A stretch of DNA of 64,000 bases, taken from NCBI GenBank assembly GCA_041441455.1, contig JASDTB010000044.1:1-64000 (forward strand), in the 5' to 3' direction. The DNA is from JAFIHK01 sp041441455. GTDB lineage: Bacteria > Bacteroidota > Bacteroidia > Bacteroidales > UBA932. This document shows, piece after piece, positions 29,001-35,551 of this stretch. Numbering within the stretch: position 1 is the stretch's first letter; each line of letters starts with the position of its first letter. A model generated the notes under the pieces. That model worked only from the letters and a program-made list of their open reading frames with translations, did not search any database and was not told where the DNA came from. The translations under genes and the position numbers were made by a program.

Positions 29001-29081
29001 TGCAACTTGAATATTCTGAGCCGACATGACTCCAGAAAAGACAAGTGCCAAGCATGTTAAAAATAGCCTGAATTTTTTCAT
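26010..29081 (-). CDS. SusC/RagA-family TonB-linked outer-membrane transporter (SusC3)
   Basis: This is a 1023-residue TonB-dependent channel. It has a signal peptide ending about VMSAQ (residue 22), a carboxypeptidase-regulatory-like domain with VKDAATGEPIPYASVQVKGT, a plug domain with VSIRIRGNGSIKASNEPL and SASTLYGARGSNGVVII, and a barrel ending FGIDLKF with terminal phenylalanine. It forms an operon with susD3. A TAnnTTTG box lies about 75 bases upstream. No enzyme gene is attached to this pair. Confidence 0.95.
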   Translation of the reverse strand: MKKFRLFLTCLALVFSGVMSAQNIQVAGIVKDAATGEPIPYASVQVKGTRTGVNTAENGTFSLSAPANGTLVISFIGYKTQEVLIQNRSSINVDLASEAVALDNVIVVAYGTAKKESFTGSAEVVKSDAIIKRSTSTITKAIEGTVAGVQTTAGGGQPGSGVSIRIRGNGSIKASNEPLYVVDGVPYDGQISALNPNDIENMSILKDASASTLYGARGSNGVVIINTKRGKDGKKYVTFKAEFGVSSRALLNYETVSSKEYMETARALYGANFMSRLGGESYNPYDIQSTQLFDADGKIVSNAKLRWDDNWIKEAQNKAPYKQDYQLGISGGDEKTQYLFSFGYYKENGLIMNTDFDRFSAKVTVDSKFASWAKAGMSMNASTTKQNSTFDNGSYYTNVWYSALALSPIYPVYKKDSNGNTMYDASGDKIFDYGDTRPMANNSNAIGDLTYNKYLGKTDNLSGRTFIEFKTDKDIPIVKDLSLSVNLGFDYLSKNYSEYSNPLYGQYVSQGGNIEKYSYRNLTYTFNQLLTYDKTYNQHHVNLLLGHEFYKMNNYDMFASKKGFAFFGLYELSAASTVSSMPTSKIVDNRVESYLSRLNYDYADKYYFSASYRTDGSSRFYKDSRWGNFWSLGASWKISKEKFMQSLTWIDNLTYKISYGYQGNDNIGTYYGWQALYDLEYANAEFGGVFPTSVENKNLKWEKNTNLNTGIEASLFGHRLKLTVEYYIKNTGDLIMSRPMAVSTGFASYLDNVGSMENKGIDITLGGTPVQNKNFKWDITFIGSHVKNKVTKLNDGLQNLDPTNVYITKVGYPLNSFYLVMNGGADPQTGAQRYKYIDANGVEQLTTSYNTANAKRTDANIQGSRMPDFEGSLTNSFELYNFDLSCLLTYSIGGKVYDSNYFGLMETRNAGANYHMDLYNMRWKQPGDITDVPKLSENTKYHTDFYLTDASYLSIKNISLGYNFDSRFVKKLGLESLRLTMNANNLYLFSHRKGMDPQYNFNGTVDYSYTPVRTISFGIDLKF

Positions 29082-29155
29082 AAAATTGAATTTGGTTAAT
29101 AAATAAAATATTGGGTTAGATTGAATTAATCGCTTTCCAGTTAATCTCGTCTAAA

Positions 29156-29163
29156 CAAATTTA
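29156..29163 (-). promoter_or_regulatory. Promoter -7 box for susC3
   Basis: The minus strand reads TAAATTTG, identical to the susC2 -7 box. No clear TTTG -33 element was found at the expected distance. Confidence 0.45.
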
Positions 29164-29190
29164 ATTTATTATTCATTCGGCTATTCCTCT

Positions 29191-29234
29191 GATTATAAAA
29201 TAATAGAGCAAGTATAAAATATACTCGCTCTATT
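29191..29234 (-). terminator. Terminator after gdhA
   Basis: AATAGAGC-A-AGTATA (29202-29216) pairs with TATACT-C-GCTCTATT (29220-29234): fourteen pairs, one A/C mismatch and a 3-nt loop. On the minus strand it is followed by a T-rich stretch. It closes the korA-korB-gdhA direction before the susC3 promoter region. Confidence 0.75.
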
Positions 29235-29265
29235 GCATTCGTCGATTTTTATATCGAGTAAATAA

Positions 29266-30603
29266 CTAGCAAAGACCTTGCTCTAAAGTAGCTTGAGCCA
29301 CTTTCATGAAGCCTGCAATGTTAGCACCTTTTACATAATTGATATAACCATCTTTTTGTGTACCATATTTAACACAAGCAATATGGATAGATTCCATAAT
29401 TTGTTTAAGCTTGTTATCAACCTCTTCTGAAGTCCAGCTAATATGCATAGCATTTTGAGTCATTTCTAGACCAGAAACAGCTACACCACCTGCGTTAACA
29501 GCTTTACCTGGAGCGTAAAGAACTTTAGCATTAATGAATTCATTGATCGCTTCAGGAGTACAACCCATGTTAGATATCTCACCAACACATTTAACACCAT
29601 TTGCAATTAGTTTCTTAGCATCTTCGCCATTAAGTTCGTTTTGGAATGCGCAAGGAAGAGCTACGTCAACCTTAACTTCCCAAGATTTTTTACCAGGATA
29701 GAATTTTGATTCAGGGAATTTAGTAGCATATGGAGCAACAACGTCGTTGTTTGTAGCGCGTAATTCCAACATGTAGTTGATCTTTTCAGCAGTCATACCA
29801 CTTTCGTCAACTATAAGACCATCTGGACCAGAAAGAGCAATAACTTTAGCCCCTAGTTCAGTAGCTTTTAAAGCAGCACCCCAAGCAACATTACCAAAAC
29901 CAGATACAGAAACAGTCATACCTTTGATGTCCATTCCTCTAGTCTTAAGCATATGTTGTACGAAGTAAACTCCACCGAAACCTGTAGCCTCTGGACGGAT
30001 CAATGAACCTCCCCAAGTGCTACCTTTTCCGGTAAGTACTCCTGTGTTTTCGCGAGCAAGTTTTTTGTACCAGCCGTACATGTAACCGATTTCACGTCCA
30101 CCTACTCCGATATCACCTGCAGGAACATCAGTATCAGGACCAATATTTCTCCAAAGCTCAGTTATGAAAGCTTGGCAGAAACGCATGATTTCAGCATCTG
30201 ATTTCCCTTTTGGATCGAAATCTGAACCACCTTTACCTCCACCCATAGGAAGAGTTGTAAGAGCATTTTTAAATGTTTGTTCAAATCCTAAAAATTTAAG
30301 AATTGAAGGGGTAACAGAAGGATGGAAACGGAAACCACCTTTGTATGGACCGATTGCATTGCTGAATTGTACACGGTAGCCAAGGTTAGTTTTCACTTCA
30401 CCTTTATCATCTTGCCATGTAACGCGGAAAGTAAAGATACGATCTGGCTCAACTAGTCTTTCGATAATCTTTGCTTTTTCAAATTCAGGGTGTTGGTTGT
30501 ACACCTCTTCAATTGATTCTAAAACTTCGTGAACTGCTTGTAAGTACTCTTTTTCATGGCCATATTTTTTCTCTAGAGAGGCCATAATTTCTGCTACTTT
30601 CAT
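29266..30603 (-). CDS. gdhA: Glutamate dehydrogenase
   Basis: This enzyme interconverts glutamate with 2-oxoglutarate and ammonia. The 445-residue product matches the hexameric bacterial type. It has the substrate-binding segments GPYKGGFRFHPSV (about 90-102) and LPMGGGKGGSDFDPKGKSD (about 119-137) with the catalytic and binding lysines, and a Rossmann domain with VSGFGNVAWGAA (about 232-243). The length and sequence resemble the NADP-type enzymes, but cofactor choice is inferred. It lies 55 bases downstream of korB in the same direction, so its product or substrate 2-oxoglutarate can be shared with the oxidoreductase encoded there. Confidence 0.95.
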   Translation of the reverse strand: MKVAEIMASLEKKYGHEKEYLQAVHEVLESIEEVYNQHPEFEKAKIIERLVEPDRIFTFRVTWQDDKGEVKTNLGYRVQFSNAIGPYKGGFRFHPSVTPSILKFLGFEQTFKNALTTLPMGGGKGGSDFDPKGKSDAEIMRFCQAFITELWRNIGPDTDVPAGDIGVGGREIGYMYGWYKKLARENTGVLTGKGSTWGGSLIRPEATGFGGVYFVQHMLKTRGMDIKGMTVSVSGFGNVAWGAALKATELGAKVIALSGPDGLIVDESGMTAEKINYMLELRATNNDVVAPYATKFPESKFYPGKKSWEVKVDVALPCAFQNELNGEDAKKLIANGVKCVGEISNMGCTPEAINEFINAKVLYAPGKAVNAGGVAVSGLEMTQNAMHISWTSEEVDNKLKQIMESIHIACVKYGTQKDGYINYVKGANIAGFMKVAQATLEQGLC

Positions 30604-30658
30604 AATAGTATTAATTGTTAATTTATTAAGTTTTAAATATGTTTTTGATTAAACAAGT

Positions 30659-31675
30659 CTATTTTACTTCCCAAGTTGCACCACTTCTTAGAAGTTCGTC
30701 CATATTTTTAATTTGTGCATGTTCACGAACATCAATAACTTGGTCACGTACATTGTCGTCATAAGTTTTATCTTTGACAGCGCGGATAACTCCTAACGCC
30801 ACAGGAAATTCTGGATATTTCATATCTATTAGCATAGAGTGTAGTCCTGGATTCTCCTCTTCAGCATCATGAATTAAAAGATCTTTCTCAGTTATACCAT
30901 CTTCGCCAATCTTAACAACTTTAAGTTTCATTCCATCAAGCATCAAACCTTTATCTCTGTTCTTACCAAAGATCATTGGCTCACCGTGCTTCAATACAAT
31001 AACTCTATCTTCTCTGCTCTCTTTTTCAGAGATAGTTGAGTGAGTTTTATCATTAAATATCACGCAGTTAACCAACATTTCAGTTACAGCTGTACCATCA
31101 TGTTTAGCAGATGCAACCATAATATCTTGGGTAAGTTTTAGCTCTACATCTAAACTTCTTGCAAAGAATGTTCCTCTTGAACCAAGTACTAAAGCACCAG
31201 GATTGAATGGATGCTCAACTGTTCCATAAGGAGAGGTCTTAGTCATAATACCCAATTTTGAAGTTGGAGAGTATTGACCTTTTGTTAGACCATAAATTTG
31301 ATTATTGAAGAGAATTATATTGATATCAATATTTCTTCTTATTGCATGGATAAAGTGATTACCTCCGATTGCAAGAGCATCACCATCTCCAGTGATTTGC
31401 CATACAGTCAAAGTAGGGTTAGCTACTTTAACTCCTGTAGCAATTGCTGCAGCACGACCATGAATACCATGAAATCCATAAGTATTCATATAATAAGGGA
31501 ATCTTGAAGAACATCCGATTCCTGAAACAAAGACAAATCTCTCCTTTGTGTAATTCAGAGCTTCGCAAATTTCTGGCATTGCTCTTTGTACAGAGGCTAG
31601 TATTGCGTGGTCACCGCATCCTGGGCACCATTTTACCTCTTGATTACTTTTAAAATCTTGTGGAGTATATTTCAT
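30659..31675 (-). CDS. korB: 2-oxoacid:ferredoxin oxidoreductase, beta (TPP-binding) subunit
   Basis: The beta subunit binds thiamine diphosphate and an iron-sulfur cluster and oxidatively decarboxylates a 2-oxoacid to acyl-CoA with ferredoxin as acceptor. The 338-residue product has WCPGCGDHAIL (about 16-26) and GIGCSSRFP with the cluster cysteines, and the TPP motif GDGDALAIGGNHFIHA...NNQIYGLTKGQYSPTS (about 96-140). It lies 23 bases after korA. 2-oxoglutarate is a likely substrate given gdhA next door, but pyruvate or branched-chain oxoacids cannot be excluded. Confidence 0.93.
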   Translation of the reverse strand: MKYTPQDFKSNQEVKWCPGCGDHAILASVQRAMPEICEALNYTKERFVFVSGIGCSSRFPYYMNTYGFHGIHGRAAAIATGVKVANPTLTVWQITGDGDALAIGGNHFIHAIRRNIDINIILFNNQIYGLTKGQYSPTSKLGIMTKTSPYGTVEHPFNPGALVLGSRGTFFARSLDVELKLTQDIMVASAKHDGTAVTEMLVNCVIFNDKTHSTISEKESREDRVIVLKHGEPMIFGKNRDKGLMLDGMKLKVVKIGEDGITEKDLLIHDAEEENPGLHSMLIDMKYPEFPVALGVIRAVKDKTYDDNVRDQVIDVREHAQIKNMDELLRSGATWEVK

Positions 31676-31698
31676 TTCTGTAATTTTTTCTGGTGATA

Positions 31699-33531
31699 TT
31701 ATAGAATTGCGTTAACTGCGTCAACAATCTCCTTAACGATAAATGGCTGACCTTGTACTTTATTGCACTGTAAGTAGTTAAACTGCTGATGTCTTGCTCT
31801 TAAATAGTCAGCAAACTGACCACTATTTAACTCACAAACGATCAACTTTTTAAACTTAGAGAAAACGTCTGCTGTATTTTTAGGTAATGGGAATATATAG
31901 TCAAAGTGAGCTAGACTAACCTTCTTACCTTCAGATTGAAGTTGTTTTACAGCAGTATAAAGGTGACCGAAAGTTCCTCCCCATCCAATAATCAACACAT
32001 CTCCACTATCCTCTCCAATAACTTGTTGTTCAGGAATAAATTCAGCAAGTTTTGCTACTTTATCAGCTCTCTCTTTCACCATTCTTTCATGAACGATAGG
32101 ATCAGACGAGACATTACCATTGTTGTCTTTTTCAAGACCACCAATTCTATGCTCTAAGCCAGGCGTTCCAGGGAAAGCCCATCTTCTAGCAAGTCTCTGC
32201 TCATCGCGCTTATAAGGCCAATATGGAGTCTCTGCCTCTGTAATTACCGGAGGTGTTACAGATGGATAATCTTTCATACTAGGAATTCTCCAAGGTTCAG
32301 AACCGTTTCCTAAGAAACCCTCTGTTAGAAGCATTACTGGCATCATATGCTCCATAGCATACTTACCTGCATAGAACGCTGCATCAAAGCAATGAGAAGG
32401 AGAGTGAGCTGCAATCACAGCAATAGGACATTCTCCATTTCTACCATATAGTGCTTGATTTAGGTCGGTTTGCTCAGTTTTTGTAGGAATACCTGTTGAA
32501 GGACCACTTCTTTGAACATCAACAATTACAAGAGGAAGTTCGGTAATCATTGCCAGACCAAGGGCCTCTGATTTTAGGGAAAGACCAGGCCCAGAAGTAG
32601 TTGTAACTGCAAAATTACCAGCATAAGCAGCTCCAATTGCAGTACAGATACCTGCTATCTCATCTTCACACTGAAGAGTTTTAGCATTTAAATCTTTTCT
32701 TAAAGCAAGTTCCTCTAAAATAGATGTAGCTGGAGTGATAGGATAAGAGCCACAGAAAAGAGGTCTTCCCGATTTTTCAGCAGCTGCAAGTAAACCCCAA
32801 GCTGTTGCTTGATTTCCATTTATATTTCTATAAATGCCTTTCTCACATTTAGCAGGCTGTACAGTATAAGTGTTAGCTATAGCATGAATGTTTCCAGCAT
32901 AATTATAACCATCATGAAGTACCTTTTTATTGGCATCAATCAATTGAGGTTTTTTACGAAACTTTTTCTCTAGATATTGCTCTGTATACTCCATTGGTCT
33001 GTTGAACATAAAGTAACACATACCTAGAGTAAACATATTTTTAGATCTTATAATTGACTTCGGATCAAGACCACTATCTTTCAAACTCTCTTTTGTCAGA
33101 GAAGTAATAGGAGCAAAAATAATATTTCTATCTTCTATTTTAAGTTCAGTGATTGGATCATCTGTCTTAAAACCAGCCTTTGTCAGACCTTTTTCATCGA
33201 ACGTATCAGAGTCTAAAATAATACTCGCTGTTGGTTTTGCCCATTTTGCATTTGCTTTTAAAGCAGCTGGGTTCATTGCTACAAGAACATCGCAAAAATC
33301 ACCAGGAGTTCTGATTTCACCACTTCCAATATGAACTTGGAATCCAGAAACACCAGAAACAGTTCCTTGAGGTGCTCTGATTTCCGCCGGGAAATCTGGG
33401 AAAGTAGAGATTTCATTGCCGTACAGGGCAGAGGCATCAGCAAACAGAGTTCCTGTTAACTGCATTCCATCTCCTGAATCCCCTGTAAACCTTATCACAA
33501 CTTCTTGTGTGTCAATAACTTTGTGTTGCAT
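31699..33531 (-). CDS. korA: 2-oxoacid:ferredoxin oxidoreductase, fused gamma-alpha subunit
   Basis: The 610-residue product joins a gamma domain (about 10-190, with RFTGDSGDGMQLTGTLFADA and PAEIRAPQGTVSGVSGFQVH) to an alpha domain. The alpha part has the pyrimidine-binding segment GSYPITPATSILEEL (about 260), the TSGPGLSLKSEALGLA stretch, and a C-terminal transketolase-like domain with VLIIGWGGTFGHLYTAV. Such gamma-alpha fusions are the usual form of the KorAB enzymes of Bacteroidota. It is the first gene of korA-korB-gdhA, with a promoter-like box about 50 bases upstream. Confidence 0.93.
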   Translation of the reverse strand: MQHKVIDTQEVVIRFTGDSGDGMQLTGTLFADASALYGNEISTFPDFPAEIRAPQGTVSGVSGFQVHIGSGEIRTPGDFCDVLVAMNPAALKANAKWAKPTASIILDSDTFDEKGLTKAGFKTDDPITELKIEDRNIIFAPITSLTKESLKDSGLDPKSIIRSKNMFTLGMCYFMFNRPMEYTEQYLEKKFRKKPQLIDANKKVLHDGYNYAGNIHAIANTYTVQPAKCEKGIYRNINGNQATAWGLLAAAEKSGRPLFCGSYPITPATSILEELALRKDLNAKTLQCEDEIAGICTAIGAAYAGNFAVTTTSGPGLSLKSEALGLAMITELPLVIVDVQRSGPSTGIPTKTEQTDLNQALYGRNGECPIAVIAAHSPSHCFDAAFYAGKYAMEHMMPVMLLTEGFLGNGSEPWRIPSMKDYPSVTPPVITEAETPYWPYKRDEQRLARRWAFPGTPGLEHRIGGLEKDNNGNVSSDPIVHERMVKERADKVAKLAEFIPEQQVIGEDSGDVLIIGWGGTFGHLYTAVKQLQSEGKKVSLAHFDYIFPLPKNTADVFSKFKKLIVCELNSGQFADYLRARHQQFNYLQCNKVQGQPFIVKEIVDAVNAIL

Positions 33532-33812
33532 ACGATTTAGTTTTGTTAAGCTTTAGCTTTTTTGTCGTTGAATTATTAGACAAAAGTAAGTAATATATTT
33601 CACCTAAATATAATTTTTCGATTAAATGTTAATTTATTATTAAAAAAAACTTTTTTCATACAATATTATAAGAAAATAAAGTCAATCTCCTAATGATTTG
33701 TATCATTTAATCCTAAATTTTCTAAATAAACAAACCTAAATCAATAGTAAAATTTCAATTATGAACAATTCGGTATTCTATTTGTATATTCGCAAGTTAA
33801 AAATCAAAAAAT
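33532..33812. promoter_or_regulatory. Divergent gap between korA and the gamma-carbonic anhydrase gene
   Basis: The region holds no gene and is very AT-rich. On the minus strand TACTTTTG (33588-33581) fits the TAnnTTTG -7 box for korA. On the plus strand TATATTCG (33785-33792) is a one-mismatch box for the carbonic anhydrase-like gene. No clear -33 elements or riboswitch-like folds were seen. Confidence 0.45.
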
Positions 33813-34331
33813 ATGGCTATTTTAAGAAAACTAAATTCAATTGAACCAAAAATCGGAGAGAGATGCTTCTTAGCTGAAAATGCTGCAATTATAGGCGATG
33901 TAACTATTGGAGACGACTGCAGTATTTGGTATAGTGCAGTATTGAGAGGAGACGTTAATCCAATCATTATTGGAGATAGAGTCAATGTACAAGATGGAGC
34001 AGTTTTGCATACTTTGCATAAAAAATCGGTAGTAGAGATAGGTAACGATGTTTCAATAGGCCACAATGCAATCGTACATGGCGCAAAAATTGGAAGTAAT
34101 GTGCTGATTGGAATGGGTGCAATTATAATGGATAATGCAGTTGTTCCAGACAATACAATCATTGCAGCAGGAGCAGTTGTTCTAAGTAATGCCATTTTGG
34201 AGCCTGGTGTATATGCTGGCATCCCTGCTAAAAAAGTTAAAGATGCTTCTGACCAAATAGGTGAGTCTGCTCATAAAAACGCGCAGGGCTACATGATGTA
34301 CAAAAAATGGTATTTGGAAGATGAAGAATAA
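33813..34331 (+). CDS. Gamma-carbonic anhydrase-like hexapeptide-repeat protein
   Basis: This is a left-handed beta-helix protein of 172 residues built from hexapeptide repeats such as IIGDVTIGDDCSI and IGDRVNVQDGAV. Histidines in LHTLHKKS (about 70-74) and IGHNAIVHG (about 88-96) match the metal-binding histidines of gamma-class carbonic anhydrases, and RGDVNPI holds the conserved Arg/Asp. The family (YrdA/PaaY-like) includes true carbonic anhydrases and proteins without measured activity, so catalysis is uncertain. It probably forms a homotrimer. The next gene starts 45 bases on. Confidence 0.88.
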   Translation: MAILRKLNSIEPKIGERCFLAENAAIIGDVTIGDDCSIWYSAVLRGDVNPIIIGDRVNVQDGAVLHTLHKKSVVEIGNDVSIGHNAIVHGAKIGSNVLIGMGAIIMDNAVVPDNTIIAAGAVVLSNAILEPGVYAGIPAKKVKDASDQIGESAHKNAQGYMMYKKWYLEDEE

Positions 34332-34376
34332 AAAGTTAAATTGCGTTCACAACAACTAATCACAAACACAATACAA

Positions 34377-35486
34377 ATGAAAAAACTACTTTTTATCGCG
34401 GCGATACTAGGTTTCTTCGCGTGTTCGGCGCCTAAACATGATGGCTACACCATTACTGGAACCATTACTGGAGACAGCGTGAAAACAGGAAAAGTTTACT
34501 TGACAAACTTTTCGAGACTTGAAACAATCCAAGACACTGCTGATCTTGTTGATGGAAAATTTGAATTCAAAGGAAAGGTTAAGACACCTGAGAGCTATTC
34601 AATTACAATAGAAGGAATCAACGGAAGAATTAACCTATTTTTGGACAACTCTGAGATTACAATCACTGCAGCTGCTAACGATATGGCAAATGCTGTTGTT
34701 ACTGGAGGTGTTACTAATGACCTTGTAACTGCTTTAAGAAAACAACACGAGGACATTACTACTAAATATGGTCTTGATTCACTTTCTAAAGAGTACTATA
34801 AAGAGACTACTACTCCACAAAGAAAAGAGGAGATAGCTGCTATCTTTGAAAAATCTGAACTTGAAAACAAAGCTATTGATTCAGCATTTTTTGCACAAAA
34901 TCCAACATCTTTCTACACTTTAAACCAAATGGTAAACAAAGTAGAAGATTTTACAATCGAAGTTGCTGAAAAAAATCTTGCTGCATTTAAAGCCCTTCCA
35001 GAATTCGCAGAAAATAGAAATATCAAGCTTTTAGAAGAGGCTATCGAAGTTGTTAAAAAACTTCAACCAGGTATGAAAGCACCTGATTTTACTCTAAACG
35101 ATCCTGACGGAAAACCAGTTTCTCTATCATCTGTTTACTCTCAAAACAAAGTGACAATGATTGATTTCTGGGCAGGTTGGTGTGGTCCATGCCGTAGATT
35201 TAACCCAACTCTTGTTAAGATTTACAAAGATTTCAATAAGAAAGGTTTCGGAATTATCGGAGTATCTTTAGACAAAGAGGCTGAAGGATGGAAAAAAGCT
35301 ATTCAAGATGATAAGTTAACTTGGGCACAAGTTTCTGATCTTAAATATTGGGATAGTGAAGCTGCTAAGATGTACAATGTTAGATACATTCCTCAAAATG
35401 TATTCGTTGACCAAAATGGTATTATTCTAAAGAGAAAATTGAATGAAGAGGAGATTGTTCCTTTCTTAACTGAAACTCTTAAATAA
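34377..35486 (+). CDS. Thioredoxin-like lipoprotein with DUF4369-type N-terminus
   Basis: The start at ATG 34377 is preferred over an upstream TTG because it gives a lipoprotein signal, MKKLLFIAAILGFFAC (Cys16). The 369-residue product has a beta-rich DUF4369-like N-terminal domain (about 22-110), a helical linker, and a redoxin/AhpC-TSA domain (about 230-369) with active site WCGPC at 268-272 and a cis-Pro-type YIPQNVFV. It is probably a periplasm-facing thiol:disulfide oxidoreductase of the TlpA/ResA kind. The partner substrates are unknown. A terminator follows. Confidence 0.9.
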   Translation: MKKLLFIAAILGFFACSAPKHDGYTITGTITGDSVKTGKVYLTNFSRLETIQDTADLVDGKFEFKGKVKTPESYSITIEGINGRINLFLDNSEITITAAANDMANAVVTGGVTNDLVTALRKQHEDITTKYGLDSLSKEYYKETTTPQRKEEIAAIFEKSELENKAIDSAFFAQNPTSFYTLNQMVNKVEDFTIEVAEKNLAAFKALPEFAENRNIKLLEEAIEVVKKLQPGMKAPDFTLNDPDGKPVSLSSVYSQNKVTMIDFWAGWCGPCRRFNPTLVKIYKDFNKKGFGIIGVSLDKEAEGWKKAIQDDKLTWAQVSDLKYWDSEAAKMYNVRYIPQNVFVDQNGIILKRKLNEEEIVPFLTETLK

Positions 35487-35514
35487 CTTATAATAAATAA
35501 GGCTATTAAAAAGA

Positions 35515-35545
35515 AGAGGTTGTCAAAATTGACAACCTCTATTTT
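35515..35545. terminator. Bidirectional terminator after the thioredoxin-like gene
   Basis: AGAGGTTGTCAA (35515-35526) and TTGACAACCTCT (35529-35540) are perfectly complementary; effective loop AAAT. A-rich sequence precedes and ATTTTTATAT follows. It also serves the convergent hppA gene that stops at 35552. The stem resembles those at 12281 and 24221. Confidence 0.9.
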
Positions 35546-35551
35546 TATATA

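Noticed and set aside
19260..29250. Identical 13-mer TTCGTCGATTTTT upstream of susC2 (19260-19272) and after gdhA (29238-29250)
   Set aside because: Chance 13-base matches are expected many times in 64 kb of AT-rich DNA, and the two contexts differ (promoter spacer versus 3' end).
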